NCBI RefSeq assembly: GCF_004564275.1
Contig: NZ_SPDV01000045.1
Coordinates: 1-44,541 of the forward strand
DNA length: 44,541 bases
Reading direction: 5' to 3'
From: Sphingomonas parva (ex Maeng et al. 2020)
Lineage (GTDB): Bacteria; Pseudomonadota; Alphaproteobacteria; Sphingomonadales; Sphingomonadaceae
The position numbers and the translations under genes are program-made. The notes beneath the pieces are model-generated. The model searched no databases. It had not been told where the DNA came from and saw nothing but the letters and a program-made list of their open reading frames with translations. Each line of letters opens with the position of its first letter. Positions within the stretch are counted from its first letter, which is position 1. Below are positions 24,472-33,239 of the stretch, piece after piece.

Positions 24472-26403
24472 TCAGCGGCCGGTGAGCGCCGCCTCGCACC
24501 AGCAGACCGAGGTCGGGATCGGCGCATCGCCGCCGTCCTCACGCGCGACCAATTCGACGATGCGGACCCCGGTCACATCGGCGGTGAGCGCCGCCGGGGC
24601 CGCGCCGAAAGCGAGCTCCGGCGACTGGGCGAGCAGCCTGCCGTCGCCGTAGACGGTGAAGCGCACCCGGGCGGCGGGATCGCGGGTCGCGTCGTCGATC
24701 CCGACCAGGGCCGAGAAGCGCGTGTCGCCCTTGTCGTTGCGCACCTCGAGCCGGGAGCCGCCGAGCAAGCCGAGACCGGTCGAGAACTTGCGGCCCGCCA
24801 CCTGCAGCGCGGTGCCGTAGGGCGCGGCATCGGCCTGGGCGCCGCCCCAACCGGGATAGCCCGCCCGCTCGCCCGACGAGCGCGTGCCGCCCCAGGGGCT
24901 GACCATCTGGTGGATCGTCGGATCGGCCTCGGGACGCAGCACCCCGTCGTGCGCGACGTTCACCGAGCCGGGGATCTCGGACAGATAGACGCCGTCGGGA
25001 AGCGCACGGGTGCCGCTCGCCATGAACATCCGCGTCTCGCGCGGCGCCAGCGCGAAGCTTTGCTCGCCGGCAGACGCGTCGAAGCGGGCCTTGCTCCACA
25101 GGTCGGTGAGCGTGAACGGCTGGCCGGCGGCGAACTTGAGATGCTCGGCGGTGAGCGTCGCATTCAGCGTCCGCTGGCCGCGGTTGAACAGGACCACCGC
25201 CTTACGCCCCGTATCCTGCATCGTCTTGACGATGATCTGCACGTCGTCCGACTGATAGGCGATGACGCCCTGGTTGCCGGCTGGATCCTGGTTGACCGCA
25301 ACGACGTCGGCGTTGCCCCAGATGTCGAGCAACGCCCTGGGCGCGTTGCGCAGATCGTAGCCGATCAGCAGCGGCGCGTTCGCGATCGCCCAGAGCGAGA
25401 AATGCGACCGTGCCTCGACGAGATGGTTCTCGTCGAAATCGCCGGCGCCTATGAACAGCATGTCCGGATCGTTCCAGCTGTGCGGCTGGGCGTAAAGAGC
25501 CCGCGTCGCGGCGCTGTCGAACGTGTGCAGCATCCGCGTCCATTCGGGCGTGATGTCGTTGCTCGTCCGCCAGAGATTGCCGACGTCCTTGCCCCAGGAC
25601 CGCACGTTGGCCTCACCCCAGGGGACGATCGAGAAGACATAGTCGCCGTCGGGATTGTGCCGCGCCAACGCGTCGGCCACGTCCTGGTAGAGCGCGCGCA
25701 CCTGCGCATGGTCGGTGCGGTTCGGCATGCCGCGCTCGATCCGCGGCGGCATCGGCCGATAGCCGTTCTTCGCGACCAGATCGGTGCCGGGGCGGAAATC
25801 GGCGAGGCCGCACGCATCGGCCTTCACATAATCGAAGCCCCATTCGGCGAAGAACAGGCGGATGTCCTGGTCGACATGGCCGTAGAGACCGATCTCCCGC
25901 TCGGCGGTCGTTCCCTCCGGCAGGTTGGGCGAATGGAGATCGAAAGCCTGGGAGCAGGCGTTGCGGCCGACGTCGGTGTAGATGCCGGCCTTGAGGCCCA
26001 TGGCGTGGATGCGGTCGACGAACGGGCGGAAGCTGGAGTCCTGCTTCCCGCCGGTGCGCGCGCTCGGAAAGATCGCGGTCCGGATCAGAATGCGGCCGTC
26101 GCTCTGCCGGCGCTTCAGCCACCAGCCGTCGTCGATGTTGACGTAGCGATAGCCGAGCTTCGCGAGCCCGGTGTCGACCAGTGCCCGGGCGGCGCCGAGC
26201 ACCTTCTCCTCGTTGACCTCGGTGCGGAAGGCGTTCCAGGAGTTCCAGCCCATCGGCGGGGTGGCGGCGGCGCCGCGCGCGTTCGCGCTCCATCGTCCGG
26301 TCGGCGCGAGCGGATCGACGGCCTGCGCGACGGCGGGTGCGCCGAGCGAGACGGAGACGGCAAGCGCGGCCGCCGAACAGATGAAACGCAAAATCCGGTT
26401 CAA
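24472..26403 (-). CDS. GH27 alpha-galactosidase-like glycoside hydrolase with NPCBM-like domain
   Basis: A 643-aa exported protein starting at TTG 26403. A signal peptide (FICSAAALAVSVSLGAPAVAQA) is followed by the GH27 TIM barrel: 'TPPMGWNSWNAF' (about 48-60), 'YVNIDDGWW' (88-95), nucleophile Asp196 in YVKADACG and acid/base Asp283 in WRTSNDI. A beta-sandwich follows, then from about residue 505 an NPCBM-like sugar-binding module. GH27 enzymes release alpha-galactose, and some act on alpha-GalNAc or beta-L-arabinopyranose, so the substrate is open. It is coupled to the upstream DUF4832 gene by a 4-base TTGA overlap. It could remove galactose side groups in the plant-polysaccharide programme suggested by the GH29/31/35/74 genes. 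Confidence 0.9.
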   Translation of the reverse strand: MNRILRFICSAAALAVSVSLGAPAVAQAVDPLAPTGRWSANARGAAATPPMGWNSWNAFRTEVNEEKVLGAARALVDTGLAKLGYRYVNIDDGWWLKRRQSDGRILIRTAIFPSARTGGKQDSSFRPFVDRIHAMGLKAGIYTDVGRNACSQAFDLHSPNLPEGTTAEREIGLYGHVDQDIRLFFAEWGFDYVKADACGLADFRPGTDLVAKNGYRPMPPRIERGMPNRTDHAQVRALYQDVADALARHNPDGDYVFSIVPWGEANVRSWGKDVGNLWRTSNDITPEWTRMLHTFDSAATRALYAQPHSWNDPDMLFIGAGDFDENHLVEARSHFSLWAIANAPLLIGYDLRNAPRALLDIWGNADVVAVNQDPAGNQGVIAYQSDDVQIIVKTMQDTGRKAVVLFNRGQRTLNATLTAEHLKFAAGQPFTLTDLWSKARFDASAGEQSFALAPRETRMFMASGTRALPDGVYLSEIPGSVNVAHDGVLRPEADPTIHQMVSPWGGTRSSGERAGYPGWGGAQADAAPYGTALQVAGRKFSTGLGLLGGSRLEVRNDKGDTRFSALVGIDDATRDPAARVRFTVYGDGRLLAQSPELAFGAAPAALTADVTGVRIVELVAREDGGDAPIPTSVCWCEAALTGR

Positions 26404-27824
26404 TTTTTTGCTCCTGATCGCGGCGCGGCCGGACGCCCGGGCCGGCGCGCAGCGCCGCCGACCTCGATCGCGATGCCGAGCGCATTGTAGCCGGTGGCCG
26501 CCTCCCACATGTCGCGATTGGCGAGACGGATCGAATAGTCCGGACGGCGGCGAAGCCGCGGCGCCGGATCGGGCAGGTTGAGGAACAGATCGTAGCGGCC
26601 CGGCGCGACCGAGGCGGGAAGGTTCGCCGCGATGCGCAGCGTCTGCGCCGCGCCGCCGGTCCATCGCCGCGGATCGTCGGGCAGCGTCAGCACATGCTCG
26701 CGCCGGGTCAGGCGATGGCGCAGCACCAGCTCGAGCGGTCTCGGAGTGTAGGGGCTGGCGAAGCCGTCGTTGGCGAGGTCGATCGTACCGGAGAGGATTC
26801 CGCCCGCCGCCGGATAGCGGACGAACGATGCGCGGGTCAGTCGAAAGCGGTAGCCGAGCCGCTTCGCGATCTCGTCGAAGCAACCCTGCTTCTTCCAGAG
26901 AGCGAGGACCTCGGGATGATAATCGCGGTTGAGCTGGCTCCAGCGCAGCAATGCGAGCTGGTCGAGGGCAGTGTCGCACTGAATGTAGGGCTGGGCGTCG
27001 GCGGCGACATTGCAGGTCTCGCCGCCCTGAGGAACGAAGAGATTCTCCTGCGCTAAATACGCCTTCTGCGCGGCGAGGGCGGCAGGGTCGTCGGGCTCGT
27101 AGGTGTTCCAGTCGTCGGCCGAGGCGAGGAAGCAATCATTGTGGTGGCCGACGCGGGCGATCGGGCTGGCGCCGAACGCCTCCTGTGCGGTGAGCGGCGC
27201 GCTGCGCCCGAACAGGGCCACCTTGTCGCGCTGGTAGCGCAAGGCGACGCTGCGCGAGGGCGGCAAAGCGGCGAGCAGCCGATCGAGGATCGCCTTCTTC
27301 GCCGCGGGCGTCTCGAGCCCGCTGGTCGAATCGTGCCACTCGCCCCAGGCGCCGATGAACCCCGCCTCGAGGAAGGCGATGACGTCGCCGCCCTCGGCGA
27401 GCAGCGGCGCCAGCGTGTCGATATGGCCCAGCACCCGCGGCAGGTCGGTATCAGTGAGCCGATAATCCTCACCCTTGGGGAAACTGTAGGTGAAGCGCGG
27501 CACGACCTTCACGCCCTGGCGGCGGGCGGTGTCGAAGACGGACTGCACCGAGGCGAGCAATTTCCTGGGGAGCGGCCCCTCTCGATAATCGTCCAGCCTG
27601 AAATAGACGTGGAGGAGCGACATGTTCTCGCCGCGGACGCCGGCCATGTCGCCCTTGTAGCTGCGCGAGAAGCCGCGCTCCGGGTTGGGGAAGTCGCTCT
27701 CGTCCGGCAGATAGGTGCGCGTCGCCCTCGGCGGCACGAGGGCGGAGGCTGGCGGCGCCCCAGCGGCCGTTGCGGCGAGGAGCAGGACGCAGGCGGCGAG
27801 CCACCGGGCGCGCGTGTTCCTCAT
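26400..27824 (-). CDS. Exported DUF4874/DUF4832 protein, probable polysaccharide-active TIM-barrel protein
   Basis: A 474-aa protein with a signal peptide (WLAACVLLLAATAAGAPPASA). 'FPNPERGFSRSY' at about residue 46 is the entry motif of the DUF4874 barrel. 'FLEAGFIGAWGEWHDST' at about 150 resembles the acidic active-site strand of a glycoside hydrolase fold. The C-terminal half is DUF4832, ending in a beta-sandwich ('RYDLFLNLPDPAPRLRRRPD', key residues). DUF4832 proteins often accompany glycan-processing genes but I know of no settled activity. GGGGAGAGGGG precedes the ATG. Its stop overlaps the GH27 TTG. A GCCGCC-TT-GGCGGC palindrome lies at 27849-27862, upstream on this strand; it may end transcription of the amidohydrolase gene. 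Confidence 0.83.
   Translation of the reverse strand: MRNTRARWLAACVLLLAATAAGAPPASALVPPRATRTYLPDESDFPNPERGFSRSYKGDMAGVRGENMSLLHVYFRLDDYREGPLPRKLLASVQSVFDTARRQGVKVVPRFTYSFPKGEDYRLTDTDLPRVLGHIDTLAPLLAEGGDVIAFLEAGFIGAWGEWHDSTSGLETPAAKKAILDRLLAALPPSRSVALRYQRDKVALFGRSAPLTAQEAFGASPIARVGHHNDCFLASADDWNTYEPDDPAALAAQKAYLAQENLFVPQGGETCNVAADAQPYIQCDTALDQLALLRWSQLNRDYHPEVLALWKKQGCFDEIAKRLGYRFRLTRASFVRYPAAGGILSGTIDLANDGFASPYTPRPLELVLRHRLTRREHVLTLPDDPRRWTGGAAQTLRIAANLPASVAPGRYDLFLNLPDPAPRLRRRPDYSIRLANRDMWEAATGYNALGIAIEVGGAARRPGRPAAPRSGAKN
26411..26415 (-). promoter_or_regulatory. Ribosome binding site for the TTG start of the GH27 gene
   Basis: On the minus strand AGGAG is followed by 7 bases and then TTG (26403-26401). 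It sits inside the last codons of the DUF4832 gene and, with the TTGA overlap, decides the start. No ATG lies near the signal peptide. Confidence 0.7.
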
Positions 27825-27928
27825 CCCCTCTCCCCCCGCCGACCCGGGGCCGCCTTGGCGGCGGTCTCCCGATATGCTGTCGAGGCGGACGCTACAGAGG
27901 ATGCGCGAGCCGCACAATCGGCCATCGG

Positions 27929-29062
27929 TCACCCTCGGCCGCCGCGCTGGGAACGTTCTCCCAAGAACACGCGCCGGGCGTTCAACCTGTAGATCTTGTC
28001 GATCACGCCCCGCGGCAGGGCGAGGCCGCGCGGGCTCGCATCGATATTGTCGATCCGCTGCGCCTCGCCCGTGGCGAGGTAGCGCCAGTCGGACAGCCAG
28101 ACACGGTGCGCATTCTCGCGGAAGGCGGCGGGATCGTCGCCCGGGCCGTGGGTGAGATCGGTGCCGTAGAGGATCCGGTCCTGGTAGCGGATGAAGAACT
28201 CCCGCACCTTCGCGTGATCGCGCACCGACTGGTGCTGGACCTGGGCCATGCGTGCGGCGAGATCGATCGTCGCCTGCGGATTGGCGTCGAGGAAGGCGGC
28301 GAGACGGTCCACGCTCCACTCCAGGCTCGCCATGTGCGCGCCGACGAAGCGCAACCCCGGATTGCGCCGAAGCAGCCGGTCGCGCGCCGCCATCTGCGCC
28401 TCGTAGCCCGGCAGCTCGGGGTGGAGATACATGTGATATTGCGGGTGGGCGGCGAAATAGGCGCGGTCGTTGGCGGTGGTCATCCGGTCCAGCGGCAGCC
28501 AGCAATTGCGCGGCTCGCCCTGGTGGCCGATCAGCGGAATGCCGAGCCGCTCGATCGCCTGCCAGACCGGGCGGAAACCCTCGTCATCGACCATCACCAG
28601 CCGCCCCGAGCGGTCGCGGAATTCCATGCCGACGTTCTTCCAGACCTTCACCGCGACGGCGCCTTCCGACACCGCCCCGGCGATCGCGGCAGAGGTGCGT
28701 TCGGGCCATTGCGGATCGCCCCAGCCCTGCATCGGAAAGGTGGTCGCGAAATGGATGCGGCCGGGCGCGGCGGCGGCGAAGCGCCGGGCGAGCCGCGCCT
28801 GCTCGGCGAGCGGCGGGAAGTCGGGATAGTCGACGTTGATGGTCAGCAAAGCGAAGCCGTCCGCTTTCGCCTGATCGATCAGGGCCGGGTCGGCGGAGTT
28901 GGCGTGGACATGCGCGTCGAACTTGGGAACGCTCGCAAAGTCCGCCATCGTGTAGCCGCGATCGGCGGCGCCGCGATCGCCCATCGCGCAGCCCAAAAGC
29001 GCGAGTGCCGCGAGCGCCGGCGCGGCAGCCCGCCGGCAGGCGATGATCGACATGACGCGCAT
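27929..29062 (-). CDS. Amidohydrolase-superfamily lipoprotein
   Basis: A 377-aa protein with a lipobox (LALLGC, Cys25). The mature part is a TIM-barrel metallohydrolase of the amidohydrolase_2 type. Candidate metal ligands are His51 and His53 in FDAHVH, His in PLIGHQGEP, His in VGAHMASLE and Asp in LYGTDLTHG. Family members include decarboxylases and lactonases; the substrate cannot be read here. The ATG at 29062 follows GGGGGGTG closely, and the ATG at 29053 is an alternative. It lies upstream of DUF4832-GH27 on the same strand with a 104-base gap, so a shared transcript is possible but not shown. Likely anchored to a membrane facing the periplasm. Confidence 0.83.
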   Translation of the reverse strand: MRVMSIIACRRAAAPALAALALLGCAMGDRGAADRGYTMADFASVPKFDAHVHANSADPALIDQAKADGFALLTINVDYPDFPPLAEQARLARRFAAAAPGRIHFATTFPMQGWGDPQWPERTSAAIAGAVSEGAVAVKVWKNVGMEFRDRSGRLVMVDDEGFRPVWQAIERLGIPLIGHQGEPRNCWLPLDRMTTANDRAYFAAHPQYHMYLHPELPGYEAQMAARDRLLRRNPGLRFVGAHMASLEWSVDRLAAFLDANPQATIDLAARMAQVQHQSVRDHAKVREFFIRYQDRILYGTDLTHGPGDDPAAFRENAHRVWLSDWRYLATGEAQRIDNIDASPRGLALPRGVIDKIYRLNARRVFLGERSQRGGRG

Positions 29063-29215
29063 TGCAGCACCCCCCTTCCCCGCACCCTAGCGAAAGCCGT
29101 TCGCGGCGAAAGAGGTGACCGTTCCAGATCGCGCTTGTGTCGCGGGGGCAGTGCTGGGAATGAGGAGCGCACGACCGGCGCAGGCCCTCGCGGCGCCGAA
29201 GAGAGGACGACCAGG

Positions 29216-29494
29216 ATGCAATTCTTCATCTTCATCCGCTGCAAGCCGGGCAAGACGACCGAGGTCGGCCAGGCGATGGTCCGCAAGCGCCTGAAGGAGG
29301 TGCAGGAGATCCACTCGATCAGCGGCGAATGGGATCTGATGGTGCGCGCCATGCTCACGCCGCGCGGCGCCGACTCGGATTTCGAAAGCAATGTGATGGA
29401 GACCCTGCTCGCCGACCAATGGGACAATGTCGACCGGACGCAGACGATCATCGGCTATCGGGTGTTCAACCCGGAGGACAGCTTCGTCGAATAG
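29216..29494 (+). CDS. Standalone AsnC/Lrp ligand-binding (RAM) domain protein
   Basis: A 92-aa alpha/beta protein: FFIFIRCKPGKTTEVGQAM at the start, 'IHSISGEWDLMVRAML' in the middle and 'VDRTQTIIGYRVF' near the end. This matches the dimeric ferredoxin-like RAM domain of Lrp/AsnC regulators without the DNA-binding helix-turn-helix. Stand-alone RAM proteins can bind amino acids or modulate full-length Lrp partners. GAGAGGA lies 7-13 bases before the ATG. The 153-base region it shares with the divergent amidohydrolase gene must hold two promoters. Cytoplasmic. Confidence 0.85.
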   Translation: MQFFIFIRCKPGKTTEVGQAMVRKRLKEVQEIHSISGEWDLMVRAMLTPRGADSDFESNVMETLLADQWDNVDRTQTIIGYRVFNPEDSFVE

Positions 29495-29556
29495 TGCCCG
29501 TCCCGGCGGGACGGAACGGGCGCGGGGCGCGCGCTTTGATCCCTTGGGCGCAGCGC

Positions 29557-29564
29557 AAGGAGGG
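29557..29564 (+). promoter_or_regulatory. Ribosome binding site supporting a GTG start at 29574
   Basis: AAGGAGGG lies 9 bases before the GTG at 29574. A weaker GGAGG lies 3 bases before the ATG at 29592. The GTG form adds a positively charged N-terminus (PAWRIM) to the lipoprotein signal, so it is preferred. Confidence 0.5.
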
Positions 29565-29573
29565 CCCGTCATC

Positions 29574-31097
29574 GTGCCGGCGTGGAGGATAATGGCGGGT
29601 CTCGCGGGGCTGGCGCTCGCCGCCTGCAGCGCGCCCGAGCGCCCCGACGGCGCCGCACCGTCGCGCGAGACCCCCGTCCCCGCCGAGGCGCCCGCACCAC
29701 CGGCCGCGCCGTCCCTGTTCGGACGCTGGACGATCGAGGCGGTGAACGGCGCACCGGCACGGCCGCTGCAGGGCGCCGAACGCCCCTATGTCACCTTCTC
29801 GCCGCGATCCTATGGCGGCAGCAGCGGCTGCAACCATTTCGGCGGCAACGGCCTGTGGGTCGGCGACCGCTGGTTCGCCGAGGCGCCGATGGCGACGGCG
29901 ATGGGTTGCGGCGCACTCACCGCGCAGGAGGATGCTGTCTTCAAGGTTCTCTCCGGCGGCCCGGTCGTGACCTGGGAGGGCGAAGACGTGGCGCTCCTCA
30001 CGGCCGCCACCGGCACGATGCGGCTGCGCCGCGACGCCGCTCCCGCGCCGCCGAGCGAGGCCGAGGCCTCGCCGATGCGCCTGGCCGGCACGCGCTGGGA
30101 TCTCCACGCGGTCGACGGCAAGGGAATCGACCTGCCCGGGCAGACGCGGCCGGCGCGCCTCACCTTCGAGGCCGACCAGTGGACCCTCGCGACGCCCTGC
30201 GCCTCCGTCTCCGGCCGATGGCGGCAGGAGGCCGGCGCGGTCGCGCTCGAGCCCGGCAGCCGGGCCGACCGCGCTTGCGGCAGCGCGCTGACGGCACCGA
30301 GCGAGGCGCTGATCGGGGCGGTGGCCGGCCGGCTCGCCTATACCGTCGGCTTGAACGGCGAGCTGGTGCTGGCCGGCGGCGACCACTGGATCGTCGGGCG
30401 GCGGGACGTCACGCTCGGCTGGGAGCAGCCGAACCTGCTCTCCGGGCGATGGCGGATCGTCTCGGTCGACGGAACCCCACCGCCGCCCGCCGAGCGGCCG
30501 GCGGAGCTCGCTTTCGGTCCCGGTGCGTTCGCCTTGTGGGACGGCTGCCGTCACAGCGAGGGCGTGGCGATCGCCCACGAGCGCAGGCTGTTCGTGCTCG
30601 GATCGGGCGTGGTGACGCTAGCCAATTGCCCGGCCGATCCGGTGCGGGCGGAGATCGCCGCCGCCCTCGGCGGCGGACCGCGCATCGCGTTGACCGGCGC
30701 CGGCGGAGTCGCACTGGTGTCGGACGCCGGCACGCTGCGGCTCGAACGCGTCTCGACGCAGCCGTTCGGCACCGGCGTCGAGACGAGGCTGCGCGCCGGC
30801 TCGGCCTTCGACCTGCTGACGGGCGAGGGCGCACCGGCGCGGCTGACGCTGGCCGCCGGCGGGCGCTTCACGCTCGCTCTGCCCTGCGGCACGATCGCCG
30901 GACGCTGGCGCACCGACAGCGCGCCCGCCGGCCCCTACGCCCGCTTCTCGCCGGACGCGGGGTGCAGCCGCACGGGGCCGCCCGACCCGATCGCCGAGTT
31001 CTTCACCGGCGACGTGCTGGCGGCGATCGGCCCCAATCGCGACATAGCCCTGTTCGTCAGCCGCGACCGGAGCCTTGCAGCGCGACCGGTGCGCTGA
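29574..31097 (+). CDS. Lipoprotein with three META-like domains
   Basis: A 507-aa protein with the lipoprotein signal PAWRIMAGLAGLALAAC (Cys18). Three or more repeated units start with the META (HslJ-like) pattern: 'LFGRWTIEAVNGAP' at about residue 47, 'LAGTRWDLHAVDGKG' at about 168 and 'LSGRWRIVSVDGTPPP' at about 289. The first also has 'GGSSGCNHFGGNG' and 'MATAMGCG', the typical META core. A fourth, degenerate unit may follow from about residue 400. META domains are linked to heat-shock and novobiocin-resistance lipoproteins (HslJ), but their activity is not settled. Acts at the outer membrane or periplasm. The start could also be ATG 29592. Confidence 0.8.
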   Translation: MPAWRIMAGLAGLALAACSAPERPDGAAPSRETPVPAEAPAPPAAPSLFGRWTIEAVNGAPARPLQGAERPYVTFSPRSYGGSSGCNHFGGNGLWVGDRWFAEAPMATAMGCGALTAQEDAVFKVLSGGPVVTWEGEDVALLTAATGTMRLRRDAAPAPPSEAEASPMRLAGTRWDLHAVDGKGIDLPGQTRPARLTFEADQWTLATPCASVSGRWRQEAGAVALEPGSRADRACGSALTAPSEALIGAVAGRLAYTVGLNGELVLAGGDHWIVGRRDVTLGWEQPNLLSGRWRIVSVDGTPPPPAERPAELAFGPGAFALWDGCRHSEGVAIAHERRLFVLGSGVVTLANCPADPVRAEIAAALGGGPRIALTGAGGVALVSDAGTLRLERVSTQPFGTGVETRLRAGSAFDLLTGEGAPARLTLAAGGRFTLALPCGTIAGRWRTDSAPAGPYARFSPDAGCSRTGPPDPIAEFFTGDVLAAIGPNRDIALFVSRDRSLAARPVR

Positions 31098-31238
31098 CGT
31101 CCCTTCGCCGCCCGCGCCACGCTTTCCGTTGCGGAGCGGCCGGAACAACGGCAAAAACGACGGCGAGACGCGGGAGCGGCAGGGGTTGCGGGCAGCTTGC
31201 CGGCGGCCGCGCCCGCGGCAACACAGGAGGGGGCTTTC

Positions 31239-31646
31239 ATGTTCGAATATTTCACCGACGCGCTGCCGCATTTTCTCGCCTATTTCGCGGCGGCGGTGGC
31301 GCTCGCAATCGCCTTCCTGCTGCTCTACGTGATGATCACGCCGCACAAGGAGATCGCGCTGATCCGCGACGGCAACAGCGCCGCCGCGGCCCAGCTGACC
31401 GGCACCTTTCTCGGCTTCTCGGTGCCGGTGGCGATGGTGATCGGCCATTCGGTGAGCATTCCCGACATGCTGCTCTGGGGCGCGGTCGCCGCGATCGTCC
31501 AGCTCGCCGTCTTCTTCCTGGTCTCGCGGCTGCTGTTCAGGAGCATCTCGCAGCGGATCACCGACCGCTGCGTCGCCTCGGGGATCTTCGTCGGCGGGAT
31601 CGGCCTCGGCATCGGCATCCTCCAGGCCGCGTGCATGGTGCCCTGA
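31239..31646 (+). CDS. DUF350 (YjfL-like) inner-membrane protein
   Basis: A 135-aa protein with four predicted membrane helices (LAYFAAAVALAIAFLLLYVMI, FLGFSVPVAMVIGHSV, LLWGAVAAIVQLAVFFLV and GIFVGGIGLGIGILQAACM). The motif 'PHKEIALIRDGNSAAA' between helices 1 and 2 is diagnostic of DUF350. AGGAGGGGG precedes the ATG at 31239; an upstream in-frame ATG at 31197 is rejected. In E. coli, DUF350 genes (yjfL) stand with yjfM and yjfC, and the next two genes here match those, so the cassette is conserved. Its biochemical function is unknown to me. Confidence 0.9.
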   Translation: MFEYFTDALPHFLAYFAAAVALAIAFLLLYVMITPHKEIALIRDGNSAAAAQLTGTFLGFSVPVAMVIGHSVSIPDMLLWGAVAAIVQLAVFFLVSRLLFRSISQRITDRCVASGIFVGGIGLGIGILQAACMVP

Positions 31647-31672
31647 GCGGCCGTGCGGAAAGGAGAGACGCG

Positions 31673-32086
31673 ATGAAGAAGCAGCTCAGCATGACGACGG
31701 CGATGGCGACGGCGCTGCTCGCCCTTCCCGCCTGCTCGTCCAACGACGACTGGAACGGCGACGTCCTCGCCGATCGCGACACCGCGGTGTGCGTCGACCA
31801 GCAGGGCAAGAGGGTCGACGACGACCTTTGTGACGACGATCGGGATCGCGGCGGCAGCGGCGTGGGGAACGCCTTCCTGTGGTATTATATCGGCCGCAAC
31901 TCGGCGCTGCCTTATTACGGGGACTCGATCTACGACCGGCGGTTCGCGGGCAAGGGATCGTTCAGCCGCAATCCCTCGGTCGCCTACGGCCGGGCGCCGA
32001 AATCGACGGCGATGACCCGCTCGCAGGCGGTGTCGCGCGGCGGCCTCGGCTCGAGCGCGCGGAGCTTCGGCGGCAGCAGGTCGTAA
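31673..32086 (+). CDS. YjfM/YgiB-like lipoprotein
   Basis: A 137-aa lipoprotein (signal MKKQLSMTTAMATALLALPAC, lipid Cys21). The mature part is acidic at first ('CVDQQGKRVDDDLCDDDRD' in short), then Tyr-rich (AFLWYYIGRNSALPYYGD), and ends in Ser/Gly/Arg-rich sequence (RGGLGSSARSFGGSRS). This layout and the 'CvD..G.rvdd..C' start recall the DUF1190/YgiB-YjfM group, which pairs with a GspS-like ATP-grasp gene, the next gene here with a 3-base gap. It is likely in the outer membrane. The ATP-grasp enzyme might modify a protein such as this one; that is inference. Confidence 0.72.
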   Translation: MKKQLSMTTAMATALLALPACSSNDDWNGDVLADRDTAVCVDQQGKRVDDDLCDDDRDRGGSGVGNAFLWYYIGRNSALPYYGDSIYDRRFAGKGSFSRNPSVAYGRAPKSTAMTRSQAVSRGGLGSSARSFGGSRS

Positions 32087-32089
32087 GGC

Positions 32090-33235
32090 ATGGAGCGGCA
32101 CGCGATCGCGCCCCGCACCGACTGGCAGGCGACCGTCGAGGCGCAGGGGCTGATCTGGCACAGCGACGGCGACCAGCCTTATTGGGACGAGAGCGCTTAT
32201 TATTCGTTCACCCTGGCCGAGATCGAGACGATCGAGGCGGCGAGCGAGACGGTCTACGATCTCTTCCTCCAGGCCGGCGACAAGATCGTCGGCGATGCCG
32301 AGATGATGGAGCTGTTCGGCATCCCCGCCTTCTGTCACCGCGCGATCCGCCAGGCGTGGAAGGACGAGCCGCCATCGCTCAACTACGGCCGCTTCGACTT
32401 CGGCTATGACGGCGAGGGCGAGCCGAAGCTGTTCGAGTTCAACTGCGACACGCCGACCTCGATGCTCGAGGCGAGCGTGATCCAGTGGGAGTGGAAGGAG
32501 AGCCTGTTCCCCGCGCTCGACCAGTTCAACAGCCTGCACGAGAAACTGGTCGGGCGCTGGGCGGAGCTGCGCCCGCGCCTGTTCGGCCAGCGCGTCTGGT
32601 TCACCCATAGCGCCGATCCCGCGCACGAGGACACGATCACCACCACCTACATGCGCGACCTCGCCTCGCAGGCGGGGCTCGATACGCACGCCGTGCTGAT
32701 CGACGATATCGGCGTCGACGCCGGCGGGCGCATCCTCGACCGCGAGGACCAGGTGATCACCTCGATCTTCAAGCTCTACCCATGGGAGTGGATCGTCGCC
32801 GAGCCGTTCGGCCAGGACGTGGTCCGCAACCTGCCGGAGACGGCCTGGATCGAGCCGATCTGGAAGATGGTGTGGAGCAACAAGGCGATCCTGCAACTGC
32901 TCTGGACGATGTTCCCCAACCATCCGAACCTGCTCGCCGCCTCGGTGCGGCAGGAGCGGATCGGCGGCAGCTATGTCGCCAAGCCGTTCCTGGCGCGCGA
33001 GGGCGCCAACATCGAGATCGTCGACCGCGGCGAGACGATCGCGCGCAGCCAGGGCGAGTATCGCGAAGGCCTGACCCTCTACCAGGAGCTGTATCGGCTG
33101 CGCGACTTCGGCAGCGGCTATCCGGTGCTCGGCGCCTGGATCGTCGACGGCGAGGCGGCCGGCCTGGGCATCCGCGAGGACGGGCTGATCACCGGCAACC
33201 GCGCCCGCTTCATCCCGCACGTCATCAGAGGCTAG
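32090..33235 (+). CDS. YgiC/YjfC-like ATP-grasp enzyme (glutathionylspermidine synthase family)
   Basis: A 381-aa protein matching the ATP-grasp half of glutathionylspermidine synthase: 'GLIWHSDGDQPYWDESAYY' at about residue 21, 'LFEFNCDTPTSMLEASVIQW' at about 115, 'NKAILQLLW' at about 264 and 'YVAKPFLAREGANIEIV' at about 297, containing the ATP/Mg residues of the family. No amidase domain is present, as in E. coli YgiC and YjfC. Such enzymes join an amine and a carboxylate at the cost of ATP; the true substrate of this subgroup is not known and need not be glutathionylspermidine. Cytoplasmic. It follows the lipoprotein stop by 3 bases and precedes the channel gene by 4. Confidence 0.92.
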   Translation: MERHAIAPRTDWQATVEAQGLIWHSDGDQPYWDESAYYSFTLAEIETIEAASETVYDLFLQAGDKIVGDAEMMELFGIPAFCHRAIRQAWKDEPPSLNYGRFDFGYDGEGEPKLFEFNCDTPTSMLEASVIQWEWKESLFPALDQFNSLHEKLVGRWAELRPRLFGQRVWFTHSADPAHEDTITTTYMRDLASQAGLDTHAVLIDDIGVDAGGRILDREDQVITSIFKLYPWEWIVAEPFGQDVVRNLPETAWIEPIWKMVWSNKAILQLLWTMFPNHPNLLAASVRQERIGGSYVAKPFLAREGANIEIVDRGETIARSQGEYREGLTLYQELYRLRDFGSGYPVLGAWIVDGEAAGLGIREDGLITGNRARFIPHVIRG

Positions 33236-33239
33236 GGCC

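Noticed and set aside
24457-26490. 677-aa plus-strand open frame opposite GH27
   Set aside because: GH27 catalytic motifs on the minus strand are intact, and the plus frame has no recognisable domain.
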